The notes below the pieces were generated by a model. It had not been told where the DNA came from and did no database searches. It saw nothing but the letters and a program-made list of their open reading frames with translations. Shown here in pieces: positions 39,365 to 48,381 of a stretch of DNA of 64,000 nt. The stretch covers positions 6,931,831-6,995,830 of the forward strand of contig NZ_KI911783.1 in assembly GCF_000515415.1 (NCBI RefSeq), in the 5' to 3' direction. Position numbers and translations under genes: made by a program. The DNA is from Bradyrhizobium sp. WSM1417 (lineage in GTDB: Bacteria; Pseudomonadota; Alphaproteobacteria; Rhizobiales; Xanthobacteraceae). Numbering within the stretch: position 1 is the first letter of the stretch; the number at the start of each line of letters is the position of its first letter.

Positions 39365-40108
39365 TTGGAAATACTCACCTACGCGCTGCTGCTGCTCGGC
39401 GCACTGGCCGGGGGCTTCGTCTCGGGCCTAGCCGGATTCGGCACGGCGCTGATGGCGCTCGGCATCTGGCTCTACGTGCTGCCGCCCTCGCTCGCGGTGC
39501 CCTTGGTGCTGATCTGCTCGGTGATCGCGCAGAGCTCGACGCTGCCATCGATGTGGAAAAGTTTTGATCTCTCGCTGGTCTGGCCGTTCCTGATTGGAGG
39601 ACTGATCGGCGTGCCGCTGGGCACCATGCTGGTCGCCTCCGTCGATCCGAAAGTGTTCAAGCTGAGCGTCGGCGTGTTGATCCTGGTGTTTTCAACCGCT
39701 CTCTATCTCAACAAGCAGCCGCTCGCCGTCACCTTCGGCGGCCGCATTGCCGACGGCGCGATCGGCTTTGCCGGTGGCATTCTTGGTGGCCTTGCCGGAC
39801 TGTCGGGGCCGCTGCCGATCCTGTGGGCCAACATCCGCGGCTGGAACAAGCACGAGCGGCGCGGCATCTTCCAGCTCTTCAATTTCACCGTGCTCGCCGC
39901 CGCTTTGGTGTTGCAGACCGCCTCGGGCCTCGTCGCGTTCAAGGTGATCTGGCTCGCGGTGATCGCATTTCCGGGCACGCTGATCGGCGCATGGGCCGGC
40001 GCGCGCGTCTATCACGCGCTCAGCGACAAGCATTTCGGCGACGTCGTGCTCGGTCTCTTGTTCCTGTCGGGCCTCGGGCTGGTCTGGAACAGTTTGGGCA
40101 CGCACTAA
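39365..40108 (+). CDS. TauE/SafE family sulfite or organic anion exporter
   Basis: A 247-residue integral membrane protein with about eight helices in two repeats, typical of TauE/SafE permeases. The family glycine motifs are seen in GGFVSGLAGFGTALMALG (first repeat) and GGILGGLAGLSGPLPILW (second). Members export sulfoacetate, sulfite or similar anions; the substrate here is unknown. The start is a TTG, chosen because no ATG precedes the first helix in frame; GGGACG lies upstream. It overlaps the convergent O-antigen-ligase-like gene by 4 bases. Confidence 0.85.
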   Translation: MEILTYALLLLGALAGGFVSGLAGFGTALMALGIWLYVLPPSLAVPLVLICSVIAQSSTLPSMWKSFDLSLVWPFLIGGLIGVPLGTMLVASVDPKVFKLSVGVLILVFSTALYLNKQPLAVTFGGRIADGAIGFAGGILGGLAGLSGPLPILWANIRGWNKHERRGIFQLFNFTVLAAALVLQTASGLVAFKVIWLAVIAFPGTLIGAWAGARVYHALSDKHFGDVVLGLLFLSGLGLVWNSLGTH

Positions 40109-41373
40109 CTCCGTATTGTCTTCGCGGCGCGCGCCATGCCGCCGGCAATGCCGACGCCAAGCACGTAGATCCAGCCCTCGGCGAAATCGAACAGATGCGA
40201 GTTGAGCAGCGAGGACAGCATGTTCTGCACCACGACCAGGAGGCCGACCCAGCAAGCCAGCCCCTCGCCGCGAAACAGCGAGAGGTGCGCGAACCAGAGC
40301 GCGTAGAGGACCACGACGCCCAACGCGCCCCACTGCACGGCGACATTGAGTGTCTGGTTGTGGGGATCACCGACGATTTCCGCCCGAACCCCGCTCTCGC
40401 CGGCAGCCGCGCGCGCGAACAGGCCGCGGATCGCGCCGGTGCCGTGACCGAGCAGCGGTGCGTCCGCGGTGAACGCCAGCGATTTGCGCCAGAACTCCAG
40501 TCGGGACCCCATACCGCTGACCTCGTTGCCGACGACGCTGACCTCGTAGTCTCCGCTGAATTTGGCGACTGTTGCGCGCAGACGCGGCGAGGCTGTCCAC
40601 AGCAGCACGGCCAACAGCCCCATCGCGCCGACGGCGAAGAGCGCGGTGCGGCGGCGCAGATGCAAGAGCGCGAAGACCACGATCAGGATCGGCAGCGTCA
40701 CCAGCGCCGTGCGCGAAACCACGACGAACATCATGTTGGCGAGGAATCCGATCGCGAGCGCCGCGAACAGCGCCGCGACGCGGTAACGGCCCTGTCGCAG
40801 CAGCGTCACGATCGGGTAGGCCAGCGCGATCCCACAGAGCGCGAACTCCTGGCTCTGGTCGATATAATTGCGCACCGCGATCCCGCTTTCGACCTTGTAA
40901 GGCCCGCGCGACAGATAGAGTTTCAGCGACAATGCGGGATCGGCGGCGACGGCAAAGGAATAGAGCATCAGCGCCGTGCACGACACCAGGAACGCGGAAA
41001 ACACCCAGCCGCCAAAAGGCCAGCGCTCGAACTGGTAGATCAGGAGCGGAATCACCAGCAGCTTCGCCGCCGGGCCGATCGCATGGATTCGGTCCGGCCA
41101 CGGCGCATCCGACCAGAGCGTGCCGATGGCGGCGAGTACGACCAGCGCAATCGGCAGCAGGCAGATCGGCCGAAGCAGCGAACGCGGAAATTCGCGGAGG
41201 TCGAGGAACGCGAACGTGATCAGCCAGGGAATGAGCGCGAAAATGAGCCCGGTCGTGGTCCACGGCAACAGCAACGCGATCAGCGCGACGAAACGGGCCG
41301 GCGTGCGATAGCGTGCCGCCCAGATCGCCGAGAGCCAGGAATTCGGCCGCTGCTCGTTCAACACTCCGGTCAT
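40105..41373 (-). CDS. O-antigen ligase-like (Wzy/WaaL) membrane protein
   Basis: A 422-residue protein with about eleven membrane helices and a large periplasmic loop near residue 290-350 holding LGHGTGAIRGLF and VGDPHNQTLNVAVQWG. The PHNxxL histidine motif in that loop marks the Wzy_C/O-antigen ligase family, which joins polysaccharide to lipid A core or polymerises it. No other lipopolysaccharide glycosyltransferase genes are in the window, so the acceptor is unknown. The ATG at 41373 has AAGGGG four bases upstream. Confidence 0.88.
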   Translation of the reverse strand: MTGVLNEQRPNSWLSAIWAARYRTPARFVALIALLLPWTTTGLIFALIPWLITFAFLDLREFPRSLLRPICLLPIALVVLAAIGTLWSDAPWPDRIHAIGPAAKLLVIPLLIYQFERWPFGGWVFSAFLVSCTALMLYSFAVAADPALSLKLYLSRGPYKVESGIAVRNYIDQSQEFALCGIALAYPIVTLLRQGRYRVAALFAALAIGFLANMMFVVVSRTALVTLPILIVVFALLHLRRRTALFAVGAMGLLAVLLWTASPRLRATVAKFSGDYEVSVVGNEVSGMGSRLEFWRKSLAFTADAPLLGHGTGAIRGLFARAAAGESGVRAEIVGDPHNQTLNVAVQWGALGVVVLYALWFAHLSLFRGEGLACWVGLLVVVQNMLSSLLNSHLFDFAEGWIYVLGVGIAGGMARAAKTIRS

Positions 41374-41445
41374 TTGGCCCCTTGCAACCGCGATCCCCAC
41401 GGCGCGGCAAGTTTGCCGGAGCCGTGGGGCGGGGACAAGCGATCG

Positions 41446-42852
41446 CTACGCGGGCGCGCGTGCAGGAGACGCCACGGGCTCGGGCGCAGCCTGCTCCGGG
41501 AATTCCTCGTGCCGGAGCACCACAAGGCGCTTCCTGAATTCACGCCGTAGCAGCCAGAAGCTCAGGGCCGCCTGCAGCGTGGTTGCCGCGATCGACAGGT
41601 ACCAGACGTGCTCGATCCGGAAGCCCGGCCGCGTCGACAGCCAGATCGCCGGCAGGGAATAGGTGAACACGCGCGTTGCCGAGCTCCACAGCACCGGCTT
41701 GGTATTGCCGAGGCCCTGGAACATGCTCGAGCAGGTGAAGATCACGCCCTGCGCCACCATGTTGAGCGAGATGATCCGCAGGAACAGGAACGCGATCTCC
41801 ATGGTTTCCCGGTCGTTCGAGAACCCCGCGAGCAGGAGCTGCGGCTTCAACTGCGCGAGGCACATGAAGCCGATCATCACGACGCTGGTGATCAGCGCCG
41901 CCTTGACGAAGGTTTCGCGCACGCGCTCGCCTTTTCCGGCGCCCATGTTCTGGCCGGCGATCGGCCCAGCGGCGAGCGCAACTGCAAGCGCCGGCATCTG
42001 GATCAGGCCCAGGACCCGTTGTCCGATCCCGAAACCGGCCTGCGCCGCCGCACCGAAATCGCGCAGCACGAAATAGACCACCGCCATCAAGATGAACATC
42101 ATCGCGAACTCGCCGCCGGCAGGCAGACCGACATTGAGGATGCGCTTCAGATGCTGCGCCTGCGGACGCCACTGCGCCGGATTGAAGGCCACATAGCGCT
42201 CGACCTTGCGGAAATACGCAAGCAGCATCACAGCGCCGATCAACACCGCGATCGAGCTCGCCAGCCCCGCACCGGCAACACCGAACGCATGGCCCGTGCC
42301 CCAGCCCGTGATCAGGATCGGCGCCAGCGCGATGTTGATGGCCACCGCAAGCGCCTGCACCAGCATCGTGGGACGCACGATGCCGGTGGCGCGCAGCGCG
42401 GATCCCATCACCTGGGTGGCGAATTGCAGCGCGAGCGCCGGCATGAACCACAGCAGATAGGTGGTCCCCGCCTCGATCGTGGCTTCGTCCGCGGCGATCG
42501 CATGCATGTAGGCGCGCGACAGCGCCGCGCCTGCGACCAGGGTCAACAGTCCGAAAAGCAACGACAGCACGATCGCCTGATTGAAGATCAAATTGGCATC
42601 CGGCCGATCCTTGCGTCCCACGGCATGCGCGATCAACGACACCGCGCCGACGCCGAGCACCTGCATCAGCGCGTTGATGAGAAAGCCGGCATTGCCGGCC
42701 GCCGCCACGCCCGCGACCGCGGCATCGCCCAAGCCCGAGACGAAGTACAGATCGACCAGCTGGCAAAGCATGATCGTGACCATACCGACCATGATCGGCG
42801 GTGCCATGCCCAGAATGTGCTTCGCGACGGAGCCGTTGGTCAGGTCTTTCAT
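41446..42852 (-). CDS. MATE family efflux transporter
   Basis: A 468-residue transporter with twelve helices in two homologous MatE halves. The N-terminal half starts IMVGMVTIMLCQLVDLYFVS, near the cation-coupling site, and the second half has AALALQFATQVMGSALRATG and GFGIGQRVLGLIQMPALAVA. MATE proteins export cationic drugs against Na or H gradients. I chose the ATG at 42852 (AAGG at 9 bases) over upstream options. It lies 64 bases after the ABC exporter in the same direction. Confidence 0.93.
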   Translation of the reverse strand: MKDLTNGSVAKHILGMAPPIMVGMVTIMLCQLVDLYFVSGLGDAAVAGVAAAGNAGFLINALMQVLGVGAVSLIAHAVGRKDRPDANLIFNQAIVLSLLFGLLTLVAGAALSRAYMHAIAADEATIEAGTTYLLWFMPALALQFATQVMGSALRATGIVRPTMLVQALAVAINIALAPILITGWGTGHAFGVAGAGLASSIAVLIGAVMLLAYFRKVERYVAFNPAQWRPQAQHLKRILNVGLPAGGEFAMMFILMAVVYFVLRDFGAAAQAGFGIGQRVLGLIQMPALAVALAAGPIAGQNMGAGKGERVRETFVKAALITSVVMIGFMCLAQLKPQLLLAGFSNDRETMEIAFLFLRIISLNMVAQGVIFTCSSMFQGLGNTKPVLWSSATRVFTYSLPAIWLSTRPGFRIEHVWYLSIAATTLQAALSFWLLRREFRKRLVVLRHEEFPEQAAPEPVASPARAPA

Positions 42853-42916
42853 GTCACCCATCCTTGACCGATTCTTTGGCGACGCGGCCGACATTGGTCC
42901 GCCGGCCGCACGCCAC

Positions 42917-44716
42917 TCATTCCGCTGCTGCGATCTGCCCGAGCTCCACCACCTGGCGCTCGAACAGCCCGCGATAGATGCCGCCGGGCTTGGCCGCGAG
43001 CTTGGCATGGGTGCCTTGCTCGACGATCTCGCCGCGGTCGAACACCAGGATGCGATCGAGGCTCTTCACCGTCGACAGCCGGTGCGCGATCACGATCGAG
43101 GTCCGGCCTCGCATCAGCCGCTCCATCGCCTGCTGGATCAGCGCCTCGGATTCCGAATCGAGGCTCGAGGTCGCTTCGTCCAGGATCAGCACCGGCGCAT
43201 CGGCCAGGAAGGCGCGCGCCAGCGCCACCCGCTGCCGCTCGCCGCCGGAGAGCTTGACGCCGCGCTCGCCGACCAGCGTGCCGTAGCCCTTGGGCAGCCG
43301 CACGATGAAGTCGTGCGCGTTGGCCAGCCGTGCCGCCTGCTCGATCGCCTCCAGGCTGGCGCCGGGCCGGCCATAGGCGATGTTCTCGGCGAGCGAGCGG
43401 TGAAACAGGATCGGGTCCTGCTGCACGATCGCGATCTGGCTGCGCAGCGAATGCTGCGTGGCCTTGGCGATGTCTTGCCCATCGATCAGAACGCGGCCGC
43501 CGGTCACGTCGTAGAGCCGCTGCACCAGCTTGACGAAGGTGGTCTTGCCGGAGCCGGAGCGGCCGACGAGACCGACGCGTTCGCCGGCGCGGATCGTGAC
43601 CGACAGTTCGTCATAGAGCGGCGCGTGATGGCCGCCGTAGTGGAACGTGACATCGTCGAACACGAGCTCGCCGCCCTCGATCGCGATCGGCCGCGCGTCC
43701 GTCGCATCCGCAATCCCGATCGGCTCGTCGTGGATCGCCACCAGCTCCTCCATGTCGTTGACCGAGCGCTGCAGGTTGTTGATGTGCATTCCGACGTCGC
43801 GCAAATAGGCATGGATGACGTAATAGCTCGTCAGCACATAGGTGACGTCGCCGGGCGAGGCCCGCCCCGAGATCCACAGCAGCACGGCGCCGCCGATCAC
43901 GGAAGCGCGCAGGGCCAGCAGTACCGAGAGCTGCGCCAGATTGGTGTAGTTGTAGCGCAGCCAGGTCCGCCGCACGCGCACGCGCCAGCGGTTGACGACA
44001 CGGGCAAGCCGCGCATCCTCGCGCACCTCCGCGCCGAAGGATTTCACCACCGCGTTGCAGGTCAGCGCATCCGCCAGCGTGCCGCCGACCTTGGTGTCCC
44101 AGGCATTGGAGATGCGCGCGGCCGGCGCGATGTAGCGCGTCGAGAACAGCACCGTCATCGTGACATAGACCAGCGCGCCGAAAGCGATCACCGCGCCAAG
44201 CGAGGCCCAGTGCACGCCGAGCAGGATCATCGACCCGATCAGCACCAGCAGCGACGGCGCCAGCGCCATCAAGATGGTGTCGTTCAACAGGTCGAGCGCC
44301 CACATGCCACGGGTGACCTTGCGCACCGTGGATCCCGCAAAGGAGTTGGCGTGCCAGTCGGTCGAGAAGCGTTGCACGCGCATGAAGGCTTCCTGCGCGA
44401 CCTCGGACATGATCTTCAGCGAGAACGGCACGATGGCCTGGAGGCCGGTCAGCCGCAGCACCATGGAGGCTGCGCCCAGCGCCACGATACCGCCCAATGC
44501 CATCAGCGCCGCGTGACGCGCGGCGGGATCGGATGGGCCGCGCGTCAGAGCGTCGACCAGATGTCCGGAGAAGACCGGCATGAACAGGTCGGCGATGGTC
44601 GCACCCAACAAGCCGCCGGCCACGACGAGCGTACGCCCCGGCTGCTTCAGCCAGTGCCGGAACACGAAGGGCAGCACCACGCGTATCGCCGCGGGCCTTT
44701 TTGACAGAGCGGTCAT
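42917..44716 (-). CDS. ABC exporter, fused permease and ATPase
   Basis: A 599-residue half-transporter. The N-terminal six-helix domain (about 1-330) is followed by the ATPase: Walker A GLVGRSGSGKTTFVKL, signature KLSGGERQRVALARAF, Walker B PVLILDEATSSLDSE and the H-loop IVIAHRLSTVKSLD. It would act as a homodimer exporting lipid, peptide or drug. The MsbA-like layout does not prove lipid A transport. It leads a likely transcript with MATE and the O-antigen-ligase-like gene. Confidence 0.95.
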   Translation of the reverse strand: MTALSKRPAAIRVVLPFVFRHWLKQPGRTLVVAGGLLGATIADLFMPVFSGHLVDALTRGPSDPAARHAALMALGGIVALGAASMVLRLTGLQAIVPFSLKIMSEVAQEAFMRVQRFSTDWHANSFAGSTVRKVTRGMWALDLLNDTILMALAPSLLVLIGSMILLGVHWASLGAVIAFGALVYVTMTVLFSTRYIAPAARISNAWDTKVGGTLADALTCNAVVKSFGAEVREDARLARVVNRWRVRVRRTWLRYNYTNLAQLSVLLALRASVIGGAVLLWISGRASPGDVTYVLTSYYVIHAYLRDVGMHINNLQRSVNDMEELVAIHDEPIGIADATDARPIAIEGGELVFDDVTFHYGGHHAPLYDELSVTIRAGERVGLVGRSGSGKTTFVKLVQRLYDVTGGRVLIDGQDIAKATQHSLRSQIAIVQQDPILFHRSLAENIAYGRPGASLEAIEQAARLANAHDFIVRLPKGYGTLVGERGVKLSGGERQRVALARAFLADAPVLILDEATSSLDSESEALIQQAMERLMRGRTSIVIAHRLSTVKSLDRILVFDRGEIVEQGTHAKLAAKPGGIYRGLFERQVVELGQIAAAE

Positions 44717-44869
44717 GGCATCATCCGGCCGCTTATGGCGCGGGCCGGCTCCATTGATGGACGCAGGCCAGCCGCGCGGGCCGAGACGGCGTCACTTAAA
44801 GTTGGTTTTAGACTTGGGGAGAGGAGCGATCGGGACTGGAAGCCCAATCGAAGCTGGCGGAAGAGGCCT

Positions 44870-44944
44870 CTAGGAGGCCGAGCACATACCGAGCCAGAGC
44901 ACCATCGAGCGCGGGCGTGCGATCTGCGAATGCGACGAAATCAT
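44870..44944 (-). CDS. Possible 24-aa leader peptide upstream of ABC exporter
   Basis: An ATG at 44944 has an excellent ribosome site (GGGAGG, 6-base spacer) and opens a 24-codon ORF beginning MISSHSQIARPRSMVLWLGM, ending TAG at 44870, 153 bases before the exporter start. In the +1 frame a longer open stretch reads LHDFVAFADRTPALDGALAR, which looks at least as coding-like, so a frameshifted or decayed gene is also possible. Confidence 0.25.
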   Translation of the reverse strand: MISSHSQIARPRSMVLWLGMCSAS

Positions 44945-44999
44945 GCAAATCCTCCCGGTTCGATGGAATGAGGTGCGCTTTATAGATGTGTCATCGGTG

Positions 45000-45044
45000 A
45001 TTTGCAACGGGGCTCGCGCGAGATCACGCACGAGTGTTGCAAAT
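45000..45044. promoter_or_regulatory. Perfect 9-bp inverted repeat, possible operator
   Basis: ATTTGCAAC (45000-45008) and GTTGCAAAT (45036-45044) are perfect inverted repeats 27 bases apart, in the AT-richer part upstream of the ABC exporter gene. The spacing of about 36 bases centre to centre would suit two dimers or a looped site. No regulator gene is adjacent. Confidence 0.3.
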
Positions 45045-45070
45045 TAGTGCGCGTCGCAGCGCTCTCCTCC

Positions 45071-45242
45071 GTCATGCCCCGCGACCCGGCTACGCCAAGG
45101 CTTCGCCGGGGTTCAGGTCCAGGGGCGCCGAAGCTTTAGCGAAGGCGGCAGGCGGGGCATCCAGTACGCCGCGGCGCCTCGGCTCTATTACAGGCTTTTC
45201 GGAATACTGGATCGCCCGGTCAAGCCGGGCGATGACACCGAA
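45071..45242. repeat. Palindromic intergenic repeat, copy 2 of family A
   Basis: It opens GTCATGCCCCGC (45071-45082), answered by GGCGGGGCATCC near 45151, contains an inner GGCTTCGCCGG/CCGAAGC-type palindrome, and ends with the same perfect hairpin as the 5036-5140 copy: ATCGCCCGG (45211-45219), loop TCAAG, CCGGGCGAT (45225-45233). It lies directly after the DHA2 stop on the minus strand. Confidence 0.88.
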
Positions 45243-45254
45243 TGAGTGGCTGGC

Positions 45255-46841
45255 TTAGTGCGCGTCGCCGCTGGCCCCGAACGGCGAGGCCGGCCTCTTC
45301 AACAGCGTGACGAGCAGGGTCAGGCCGAGATAGAACAGCGTCAGGATGAAGAAAGCATCGCCGAAGCCCATCACCACGGCCTGGCGATGCACGAGCTGCG
45401 ACAGTTGCTTCATCGCCATCAGCGTGGAATCGCCAAGCCCCTGAAACTTCTGCATGAACATCGTCAGGGTTTCGGTCGCGGTCGCGTTGCCCCATGTGAC
45501 GCGCTCCTGCAGGCGCGTGATGTGCAGGTCGGTGCGGTCGTTGAGCACAGTGTTGATGACGGCGAGACCCACCGCGCCGCCGAGATTGCGCATCAGGTTG
45601 AAGAGGCCCGAGGCGTTCTTCACCCGGTCTGGCGCGAGCGTGCCGAGCGCGATGTTGTTGGTCGGCACCATCGCGAACATCATGCCGATGCCGCGCAGGA
45701 TCTGCGGAATCAGCAGCTCGTAGAAATCGTAGTCGCGCGTGATCCAGGTCATCTGGTAGGAGCCGAGCGCGAACACGACCAGGCCGAACGCGATCATGTA
45801 GCGCATGTCGACGCTCGCCATCAGCCGGCCGACCAGCGGCGCGACCAGGAACATGGTGATGCCGGAGATGGCAACGGTCTCGCCGATCATCAGCGCGCTG
45901 TAGCCGCGCACTTCGGCGAGATAGCGCGGATAGATGTAGGTCAGGCCGTAGAGGCCGATGCCGATGCAGAACTGAAGGACGCAGCCGATCGCGAAATTGC
46001 GATTGGAAAAGGTACGTAAATTGACGATCGGCTCGGCCGCCGTGAAGACGCGCCAGAAGAAGGCGATCGCCGAGATGCCGCAGATCCAGGCGCAGATCGC
46101 GACAGAGGGGTCCTGCATCCATTCATATTGCGGCCCTTCCTCCAGCACATATTCCAGCGTGCCGAGGAAGCCGGCCATGAACAGCAGCCCCCACCAGTCG
46201 AAACGATCGAGCAATTCGAAATGCGGCTCGTCGAAATCGACCAGCGCCAGCACGCCGATGGTGATCCCGATGCCGGGCACGATGTTGATGAAGAACAGCC
46301 AGTTCCAGGACATCAGGTCGGTGATGTAGCCGCCGACGGTCGGTCCGATGGTCGGTGCCAGCGTCGCGACGAGCCCGATGATAGGACCGACGATGTGGAA
46401 TTTGGTGCGCGGGAAGACGGTGTAGGCGGAGGCGAACACCGTCGGGATCATGCCGGCGCCGAGAAAACCTTGCAGCGCGCGCCAGAGGATCATCTCCTCG
46501 ATGGTGGTGGCGAAGCCGCAGAGCAGGCTCGATGCGGTAAAGCCGGCCGCCGAGATTGCGAACAACAACCGCGTGCCGAAGGCACGCGACAAAAATCCCG
46601 ACAGCGGAATCGCGATTACTTCGGCGATCAGATAGGCGGTCTGGACCCAGGAGACCTCGCTGGAGCTTGCCGACAGGCCGGCCTGGATTTCACTCAGGGA
46701 CGCCGAGACGATCTGGATGTCCAGGATCGACATGAACATCCCGAACACCATGATGATGAAAGCGAACAGCCGCTTCGGTGCGATGCGCTCCGAAGCGGGG
46801 TCCGCCATCATGGCAGGTGAAGCGGTCGTGGCGTTCGCCAT
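45255..46841 (-). CDS. DHA2-family MFS efflux pump, EmrB-like
   Basis: A 528-residue, 14-helix proton antiporter of the EmrB/QacA class. Motif C of antiporters appears as GLVATLAPTIGPTVGGYITD and the opening helix FAFIIMVFGMFMSILDIQIV has the D1 motif LDIQIV. It works with a periplasmic adaptor to span the envelope; the HlyD adaptor gene lies 25 bases upstream in the same direction. Substrates are likely hydrophobic toxic compounds. TetR-type control is inferred from the adjacent regulator and palindrome. Confidence 0.94.
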   Translation of the reverse strand: MANATTASPAMMADPASERIAPKRLFAFIIMVFGMFMSILDIQIVSASLSEIQAGLSASSSEVSWVQTAYLIAEVIAIPLSGFLSRAFGTRLLFAISAAGFTASSLLCGFATTIEEMILWRALQGFLGAGMIPTVFASAYTVFPRTKFHIVGPIIGLVATLAPTIGPTVGGYITDLMSWNWLFFINIVPGIGITIGVLALVDFDEPHFELLDRFDWWGLLFMAGFLGTLEYVLEEGPQYEWMQDPSVAICAWICGISAIAFFWRVFTAAEPIVNLRTFSNRNFAIGCVLQFCIGIGLYGLTYIYPRYLAEVRGYSALMIGETVAISGITMFLVAPLVGRLMASVDMRYMIAFGLVVFALGSYQMTWITRDYDFYELLIPQILRGIGMMFAMVPTNNIALGTLAPDRVKNASGLFNLMRNLGGAVGLAVINTVLNDRTDLHITRLQERVTWGNATATETLTMFMQKFQGLGDSTLMAMKQLSQLVHRQAVVMGFGDAFFILTLFYLGLTLLVTLLKRPASPFGASGDAH

Positions 46842-46866
46842 GGTCTGACCTCGCGGCGCAGGCGCG

Positions 46867-48186
46867 CTACTGCGGATGGATCATGGTGGCGTCGTCGAGA
46901 TCGACTTCGCTGTCGGCGTCGGCCGCGCCCTTGTTGGTATCGACGGTCGCAGTGACCGACATGCCGGCGCGAAGCAGGTTTTGCTTTGCGACCGACTTCG
47001 GCACGCGGATGCGGACCGGCACGCGCTGCACGATCTTGGTGAAGTTGCCGGTGGCGTTGTCAGGCGGCAGCAGCGTGAACACCGAGCCCGCGCCCGCCGC
47101 GATGCTGTCAACGACGCCGGAGAATTTGCGCATGCCGTAGGCGTCGACCTTGATCGTCACCGGCTGGCCGGGGCGGATGCGCTTGAGCTGGGTCTCTTTG
47201 AAATTGGCGTCGATATAGACGTTGTCGAGCGGCACGACGTTGCCGAGCCGCTGGCCCACCGCGACGAAGTCGCCGGCGCTGACGAGGCGGTTCGAGAACG
47301 TGCCGTCGACCGGCGCGCGCACCGCGGTGAAGGCGAGATCGCGCTCGGCCTTGGCCAGCGTGGTCTTGAGCTCGGCGAGCTGCGCCTGCGCTTCGGCCTG
47401 CTGCGCCTTGGCGACGTCGACATTGCTGAGCGCGACGTCGTAGGCGGCCTGCGCAGCCTTGACCGCGGCGGCGCCCTGGTCGCGTCCGGCTTCGGAGCTC
47501 TCGAAGGTGGCGCGCGAGGCAAACCCCTTGTTGCTCAGCGCCTGCTGGCGCTCGTAATCGAGGTCGGCGCGCTTGAGGCCGGCTTCGGCGGAGACGAGCT
47601 GCGCCTTGGCCTGTGCGACCTGGCTGTCGAGCGCCGCGACCTGGCGGCCGATGCGATCGATGGTGGCCTGCTGGGTCGCGATCCTGGTCGCGGCGGCGTC
47701 GACCGCGATCTTGTAGTCGCCGTCGTCGATGCGGAAGACGATGTCACCGGCGCGCACCGTCGTGTTGTCGCCGGCGAGGATCGAGGAGACGTGGCCGGCA
47801 ACGCGCGCGCCCAGCATGGTGTTGTTGGCGCGGACATAGGCGTCGTCGGTCGCGACGTAGAAGCGGCCGACCAGCGTGTAATAGCCGGCATAGCTCGCGG
47901 CCGCGAGCGCCAGCACCAGCCCTACTCCCATCATCACGAACTTGCGCTTGCCGGACTTCGGCGCGCCGGCGGCGGCGGGCACGTCGGGGGCTGCGGCCGG
48001 CTTGTCGGTCACGGGCGTCTCCGGCGCCTCGCTGGGGCGGCGCTTGGTTTCCTCGGCCACATGAGAGCGCAACTGCTCGGCGAGAGCTACAGACGTGTCG
48101 GTGGCAGCGTCACCACCCGCGGGCGTCGGCGTCTCCACGGCGTCCGGGCGAAGGACGCGCGCAGCCTGGTCTCTCACTACGGCCAT
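46867..48186 (-). CDS. HlyD/EmrA-family periplasmic adaptor
   Basis: A 439-residue membrane fusion protein: a disordered cytoplasmic tail of about 95 residues, one membrane helix (KFVMMGVGLVLALAAASYAG), a barrel-sandwich hybrid domain (YVRANNTMLGARVAGHVSSI), an Ala/Gln-rich coiled-coil hairpin (about 185-275) and a second lipoyl half (FTAVRAPVDGTFSNRLVSAG). The ATG at 48186 has GGGGGAGG at 5 bases. It pairs with the DHA2 pump downstream, forming an EmrAB-like exporter; no TolC-type gene is nearby. Confidence 0.94.
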   Translation of the reverse strand: MAVVRDQAARVLRPDAVETPTPAGGDAATDTSVALAEQLRSHVAEETKRRPSEAPETPVTDKPAAAPDVPAAAGAPKSGKRKFVMMGVGLVLALAAASYAGYYTLVGRFYVATDDAYVRANNTMLGARVAGHVSSILAGDNTTVRAGDIVFRIDDGDYKIAVDAAATRIATQQATIDRIGRQVAALDSQVAQAKAQLVSAEAGLKRADLDYERQQALSNKGFASRATFESSEAGRDQGAAAVKAAQAAYDVALSNVDVAKAQQAEAQAQLAELKTTLAKAERDLAFTAVRAPVDGTFSNRLVSAGDFVAVGQRLGNVVPLDNVYIDANFKETQLKRIRPGQPVTIKVDAYGMRKFSGVVDSIAAGAGSVFTLLPPDNATGNFTKIVQRVPVRIRVPKSVAKQNLLRAGMSVTATVDTNKGAADADSEVDLDDATMIHPQ

Positions 48187-48261
48187 GGAGGCCTCCCCCA
48201 AAAAAGCGCAATGAGGGACGGCCGCCGTGCGGCCGGGTCCCTCTCGCCTATCCCAAATATC

Positions 48262-48284
48262 ATTGACCGAACGGTTCGGTCAAT
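48262..48284. promoter_or_regulatory. Perfect palindrome, TetR operator
   Basis: ATTGACCGAAC (48262-48272), a central G, and GTTCGGTCAAT (48274-48284) form a perfect palindrome with 11-bp arms. It lies in the divergent region between the HlyD gene and the TetR gene, 76 bases from the former and 98 from the latter. TGACCGAnCGGTTCGGTCA-type palindromes are typical of TetR dimers that repress efflux operons. Confidence 0.85.
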
Positions 48285-48381
48285 ATAGATAATATTCCCG
48301 GGCAGACCCTACTGGCCCGAATCCTTTATTTCGGTTTCATGACCCTCGACCGAAGCAAAAACTTTCCGAGACCCTGAACCA

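Larger units (their letters stand above)
44717..45254. other. Intergenic stretch with sORF, inverted repeat and repeat element
   Basis: This 538-base region between the ABC exporter and the DHA2 pump has no conventional gene. It holds a possible 24-codon leader ORF (44870-44944), a 9-bp inverted repeat (45000-45044) and a family A palindromic element (45071-45242), each listed separately. Confidence 0.6.

Noticed and set aside
42581..44704. Plus-strand ORF of 707 codons
   Set aside because: Antisense to the ABC exporter and MATE genes; His/Arg/Gln-rich shadow translation.
45246..46019. Plus-strand ORF of 257 codons
   Set aside because: Antisense shadow of the DHA2 pump gene.
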